This document shows, one piece after another, positions 60,696-64,000 of a DNA stretch of 64,000 nt. A program made the position numbers and the translations under genes. Source of the stretch: Puffinus mauretanicus (taxonomy: Eukaryota; Chordata; Aves; Procellariiformes; Procellariidae); NCBI GenBank assembly GCA_023333565.1, contig JAJKFH010001013.1, forward strand, positions 1 to 64,000, written 5' to 3'. Under the pieces are notes generated by a model that searched no databases, had not been told where the DNA came from, and saw only the letters and a program-made list of their open reading frames with translations. Positions within the stretch are counted from its first letter, which is position 1. The number at the start of each line of letters is the position of its first letter.

Positions 60696-62849
60696 ACATC
60701 AGATCCACAAGAATATAAGGCTCTCGTAGACACCGGTGCACAGTGTACCCTGATGCCATCAGGCTATAAAGGGGCAGAACCCATTTGTATTTCTGGAGTG
60801 ACAGGGGGATCCCAAGAGCTAACTGTGTTGGAGGCCGAAGTGAGTCTAACCGGGAATGAGTGGCAGAAACACCCCATTGTGACTGGCCCAGAGGCTCCGT
60901 GCATCCTTGGCATAGACTACCTCAGGAGAGGGTATTTTAAGGACCCAAAAGGGTACCGGTGGGCTTTTGGCATGGCTGCCCTGGAGACGGAGGAAATTAA
61001 ACAGCTGTCCACCTTGCCTGGTCTCTCGGAGGACCCTTCTGTTGTGGGGTTGTTGAAGGTCCAAGAACAACAGGTACCAATTGCTACCACAACAGTGCAC
61101 CGGCGGCAATACCGCACCAACAGAGACTCCCTGATCCCCATCCATGAGCTGATTCGTCGACTGGAGAGCCAAGGAGTGATCAGTAAGACTCGCTCACCCT
61201 TCAACAGTCCCATATGGCCAGTGCGAAAGTCTACTGGAGAGTGGAGACTAACAGTAGACTACCGTGGCCTGAACGAAGTCACGCCGCCACTGAGTGTTGC
61301 CGTGCCGGACATGCTGGAACTCCAATACGAACTGGAGTCAAAGGCAGCCAAGTGGTACGCCACCATTGATATCGCTAATGCCTTCTTCTCCATCCCTTTG
61401 GCGGCAGAGTGCAGGCCACAGTTTGCTTTCACTTGGAGAGGTGTCCAGTACACCTGGAACCGACTGCCCCAGGGGTGGAAACACAGCCCTACCATTTGCC
61501 ATGGACTGATCCACACTGCACTGGAACAGGGTGAGGCTCCAGAACACCTGCAATACATTGATGACATCATCGTGTGGGGCAACACAGCAGAGGAAGTTTT
61601 CGAGAAAGGGGAGAGAATAGTCCAAATCCTTCTGAAGGCTGGCTTTGCAATAAAACGAAGTAAGGTCAAGGGACCTGCACGGGAGATCCAGTTTTTAGGA
61701 ATAAAATGGCAAGATGGACGTCGTCAGATCCCAACGGATGTGATTAATAAAATAACAGCCATGTCTCCACCAACTAACAAAAAGGAAACACAAGCTTTCT
61801 TAGGCGTTGTGGGCTTTTGGAGAATGCATATTCCAAATTACAGTCAGATCGTAAGCCCTCTCTATCACGTGACCAGGAAGAAGAATGACTTCAAATGGGG
61901 CCCTGAGCAACGACAAGCATTTGAACAAATTAAACAGGAGATAGTTCATGCAGTAGCCCTTGGGCCAGTCCAGGCAGGACAAGATGTAAAGAATGTGCTC
62001 TACACCGCAGCCGGGGAGAATGGCCCTACCTGGAGCCTCTGGCAGAAAGCACCAGGGGAGACTCGAGGTCGACCCTTAGGGTTCTGGAGTCAGGGATACA
62101 GAGGATCCGAGGCCCGCTACACTCCAACTGAGAAGGAGATACTGGCAGCATATGAAGGGGTTCGAGCTGCTTCGGAAGTGGTTGGTACTGAAGCCCAGCT
62201 CCTCCTGGCACCCCGACTGCCGGTGCTGGGCTGGATGTTCAAAGGGAGGGTCCCCTCTACACATCATGCAACCGATGCTACGTGGAGTAAGTGGGTGGCA
62301 CTGATCACACAACGGGCCCGAATAGGAAACCCCAGTCGCCCAGGAATCTTGGACGTGATCACGAACTGGCCAGAAGGCAAAGATTTTGGAATATCCCCAG
62401 AGGAGGAGGTGACGCGTGCTGAAGAGGCCCCACCATATAACAAACTACCAGAAAATGAGAAGCAATATGCCCTGTTCACTGATGGGTCCTGTCGCCTTGT
62501 GGGAAGGCATCGGAGGTGGAAAGCTGCTGTATGGAGTCCTATACGCCAAGTTGCAGAAACTGCTGATGGAGAAGGTGAATCGAGTCAGTTTGCAGAGGTG
62601 AAAGCCATCCAGCTGGCCTTGGACATTGCCGAACGAGAAAAATGGCCAGTACTTTATCTATGCGGCTCACTGGATGGTGGCCGTGCCCTGTGGGTGGTTG
62701 CAGCAGTGGAAGCAGAACAAGCTGGCGGCATGAGGAAATTGGCCATCTCGACTTGCCGCGCTGGCTGGCAGATGTTGTCGGGGTGCCAGAGAATCTGGTT
62801 GGCAAAGTGCGTCCGGCCAGATGCTCGTGCCCAAGGTGAGGGCCAGTGA
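60621..62849 (+). CDS. ERV-L-type pol: protease, reverse transcriptase and most of RNase H
   Basis: About 742 open codons lie in the gag frame; no ATG start is needed if made by readthrough. The aspartic protease comes first, with catalytic D-T-G-A at 60,729-60,740 and the downstream I-L-G-I-D-Y-L flap-end motif near 60,903. The reverse transcriptase follows. It shows the W-P-V-R-K and D-Y-R-G-L-N-E blocks, first catalytic Asp in the D-I-A-N-A-F-F segment, L-P-Q-G-W-K-H-S-P, and the active-site Y-I-D-D at 61,554-61,565. It ends with the F-L-G and connection regions. RNase H starts with T-D-G-S (Asp codon 62,481-62,483) and its conserved Glu is at 62,595-62,597. The next Asp block is not found in this frame: similarity stops near 62,660 and the remaining 60 or so codons to TGA are out-of-frame sequence. 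The RT part is intact to view, but RNase H is not complete. Confidence 0.9.
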   Translation, partial: RGPASSQVEERDNRVYWTVWIRWPGTSDPQEYKALVDTGAQCTLMPSGYKGAEPICISGVTGGSQELTVLEAEVSLTGNEWQKHPIVTGPEAPCILGIDYLRRGYFKDPKGYRWAFGMAALETEEIKQLSTLPGLSEDPSVVGLLKVQEQQVPIATTTVHRRQYRTNRDSLIPIHELIRRLESQGVISKTRSPFNSPIWPVRKSTGEWRLTVDYRGLNEVTPPLSVAVPDMLELQYELESKAAKWYATIDIANAFFSIPLAAECRPQFAFTWRGVQYTWNRLPQGWKHSPTICHGLIHTALEQGEAPEHLQYIDDIIVWGNTAEEVFEKGERIVQILLKAGFAIKRSKVKGPAREIQFLGIKWQDGRRQIPTDVINKITAMSPPTNKKETQAFLGVVGFWRMHIPNYSQIVSPLYHVTRKKNDFKWGPEQRQAFEQIKQEIVHAVALGPVQAGQDVKNVLYTAAGENGPTWSLWQKAPGETRGRPLGFWSQGYRGSEARYTPTEKEILAAYEGVRAASEVVGTEAQLLLAPRLPVLGWMFKGRVPSTHHATDATWSKWVALITQRARIGNPSRPGILDVITNWPEGKDFGISPEEEVTRAEEAPPYNKLPENEKQYALFTDGSCRLVGRHRRWKAAVWSPIRQVAETADGEGESSQFAEVKAIQLALDIAEREKWPVLYLCGSLDGGRALWVVAAVEAEQAGGMRKLAISTCRAGWQMLSGCQRIWLAKCVRPDARAQGEGQ
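62655..62830 (+). other. Cluster of frame breaks in RNase H/integrase junction
   Basis: Pol-like sequence passes through three reading frames in about 170 bases: the upstream pol frame until about 62,660, another frame around 62,695-62,730 (then TGA at 62,731), a third around 62,755-62,830, and finally the integrase frame. At least three small insertions or deletions are needed to explain this. The third catalytic Asp of RNase H falls in the damaged part. Confidence 0.75.
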
Positions 62850-63804
62850 AGAGCACCAAAACAACCAGCAGGTGGATCAGGCTGCCAAGATCGAAGTAGC
62901 TCGGGTAGATCTGGACTGGCAACATAAAGGTGAATTATTTATAGCTCGGTGGGCCCATGACACCTCAGGCCACCAAGGGAGAGATGCAACATATAGATGG
63001 GCTCGTGATCGAGGGGTGGATTTGACCATGGACACTATCGCACAAGTTATCCACGAATGTGAAACATGCGCTGCAATCAAGCAAACCAAGCGAGTAAAGC
63101 CTCTTTGGTATGGAGGACGATGGTTGAAGTATAAATATGGGGAGGCTTGGCAGATTGATTATATCACGCTCCCACAAACCCGACAGGGCAAGCGCTATGT
63201 GCTCACCATGGTAGAAGTAACCACAGGATGGCTGGAAACATAGCCTGTGCCCCATGCCACCGCCCGGAACACCATCCTGGGCCTTGAAAAACAAGTCCTA
63301 TGGCGACATGGCACCCCAGAAAGAATTGAGTCAGACAACGGGACTCACTTCCGAAACACCCTCCTAGACACCTGGGCCAAAGAGCATGGCATTGAGTGGG
63401 TCTATCACATCCCCTACCATGCACCAGCCTCCGGAAAAATTGAACGATACAACGGGCTGTTAAAGACAACACTGAGGGCAATGGGTGGTGGGACATTCAA
63501 GCATTGGGACACACATTTAGCAAAGGCCACCTGGTTAGTCAACACTAGGGGATCTGTCACTCGAGCTGGCCCTGCCCAATCCAAACCCTTACGTGCTGTA
63601 GAGGGGGATAAAGTCCCTGTCGTGCATATGAGGAATATGCTGGGGAAGACGGTCTGGGTTGCTCCTGCCTCTGGCAAGGGAAAACCCATCCGTGGGATTG
63701 CTTTTGCTCAGGGACCTGGGTGCACGTGGTGGGTGATGAGAAAGGATGGGGAAGTCCGGTGTGTACCTCAAGGGGATTTAATTTTGGGTGAAAATAGCCA
63801 ATGA
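62821..63804 (+). pseudogene. ERV-L-type integrase, interrupted by one in-frame TAG
   Basis: Integrase would insert the DNA copy into the host genome. The amino-terminal zinc-binding domain has His codons at 62,956 and 62,971 and Cys codons at 63,058 and 63,067 (H-x4-H and C-x2-C). The catalytic core has Asp (63,157-63,159, in W-Q-I-D-Y), Asp (63,334-63,336, in S-D-N-G) and Glu (63,442-63,444), and exactly 35 residues separate the last two, the D,D-35-E signature. A basic, Gly-rich C-terminal domain follows to TGA at 63,802-63,804. An in-frame TAG at 63,241-63,243 cuts the core between the two Asp residues. The frame differs from that of the RT part because of the breaks just upstream. Spacing and residues are otherwise complete. 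Confidence 0.9.
63241..63243 (+). other. In-frame TAG interrupting integrase
   Basis: The frame is unchanged on both sides, and integrase-like sequence continues directly after it. It lies between the first and second catalytic aspartates, so any product ending here lacks activity. Confidence 0.88.
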
Positions 63805-64000
63805 ACTGAATTGTATGCTGTTAGTTATTACATGGTACTGTATGTCATCACTTCTATGGTTACCATATGCCATATTAACAGTATTACAGTAAGAATCACC
63901 CAGATTAATGTAGGATGAACTCCGATGAAACTGAGCAAGGTGCAACGATGATAGAACCGGACAAGCGCCCAGAACTGGCCTCCGCATGCAAGAGCCCAAC
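63805..64000 (+). other. Proviral sequence after pol; no env or dUTPase seen
   Basis: After the integrase stop there are 196 bases without a convincing open frame on the + strand. No dUTPase motif, which some mammalian ERV-L carry after integrase, and no envelope sequence is visible. The 3' region, polypurine tract and 3' LTR lie beyond the window end. Confidence 0.6.

Larger units (their letters stand above)
58099..64000 (+). mobile_element. ERV-L-like endogenous retrovirus (class III), 5' part, continuing past the window
   Basis: A proviral layout is present in order: 5' LTR, tRNA primer binding site, gag, and pol with protease, reverse transcriptase, RNase H and integrase. The second half of gag has the conserved ERV-L-type region, there is no CCHC zinc knuckle, and pol is of the same lineage, so I place it in the ERV-L (spuma-related, class III) group. 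No env is seen in the window. The 3' LTR must lie beyond 64,000. Gag has one in-frame stop, and pol has several frame breaks and one stop, so the copy is defective. The element lies antisense to the proposed minus-strand host gene. Long open stretches suggest a relatively recent insertion; comparing the two LTRs would date it. Confidence 0.95.

Noticed and set aside
1..64000. CRISPR arrays, bacterial operons, integrons or phage
   Set aside because: The sequence is vertebrate nuclear DNA; no regular spacer arrays or dense prokaryotic coding regions exist.

Overview
The window looks like a piece of a bird nuclear genome. It is AT-rich, gene-poor vertebrate DNA. The recognisable repeats are those of birds: two CR1 LINE 3' ends (about 29.5 kb on + and 51.4-52.0 kb on -), two old MIR-type SINE relics (about 26.7 kb on + and 56.5 kb on -), and an ERV-L-like endogenous retrovirus that starts at 58,099 and runs off the right end. 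Bacterial-style gene calling does not apply, and most open frames here are chance frames.

Layout. From 1 to about 37 kb I see no gene. This stretch is unique sequence with short simple repeats and a few GC-richer or motif-dense patches (about 11.3-12.1, 16.2-17.0, 19.6-20.2 and 32.0-32.9 kb) that could be regulatory. The clearest is a CpG-dense patch at about 32.03-32.34 kb, followed by an octamer palindrome. From about 37 to 46 kb there are signs of a host gene on the minus strand. The best is a probable terminal coding exon (41,578-41,730) with a strong splice acceptor, 50 open codons and a stop. Two possible poly(A) signals lie downstream of it on the minus strand. Weaker exon-like candidates lie at 37.3, 43.0, 45.3 and 46.2 kb. 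I could not identify the gene. From 46 to 58 kb the sequence looks intronic or intergenic.

The retroviral element is on the + strand, antisense to the proposed host gene. It has a 508-bp 5' LTR with a TATA box and poly(A) signal, a primer binding site matching the 3' end of tRNA-Lys(1,2), a gag broken by one in-frame TGA, and a pol encoding protease, reverse transcriptase, RNase H and integrase. Gag and pol are in the same frame and separated by a single amber codon. That codon is followed by a small hairpin whose loop is perfectly complementary to a site downstream, a layout that would suit stop-codon readthrough. Pol is broken by several frame changes at the RNase H/integrase junction and by a TAG inside integrase. 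No env or dUTPase is seen in the part of the element inside the window. The copy therefore cannot make a full set of proteins as it stands, but the long open stretches suggest a fairly recent insertion.

Nothing here amounts to a clearly new biological system. The observations most worth checking are the gag-pol junction structure, the unidentified minus-strand terminal exon, and the CpG/octamer patch.
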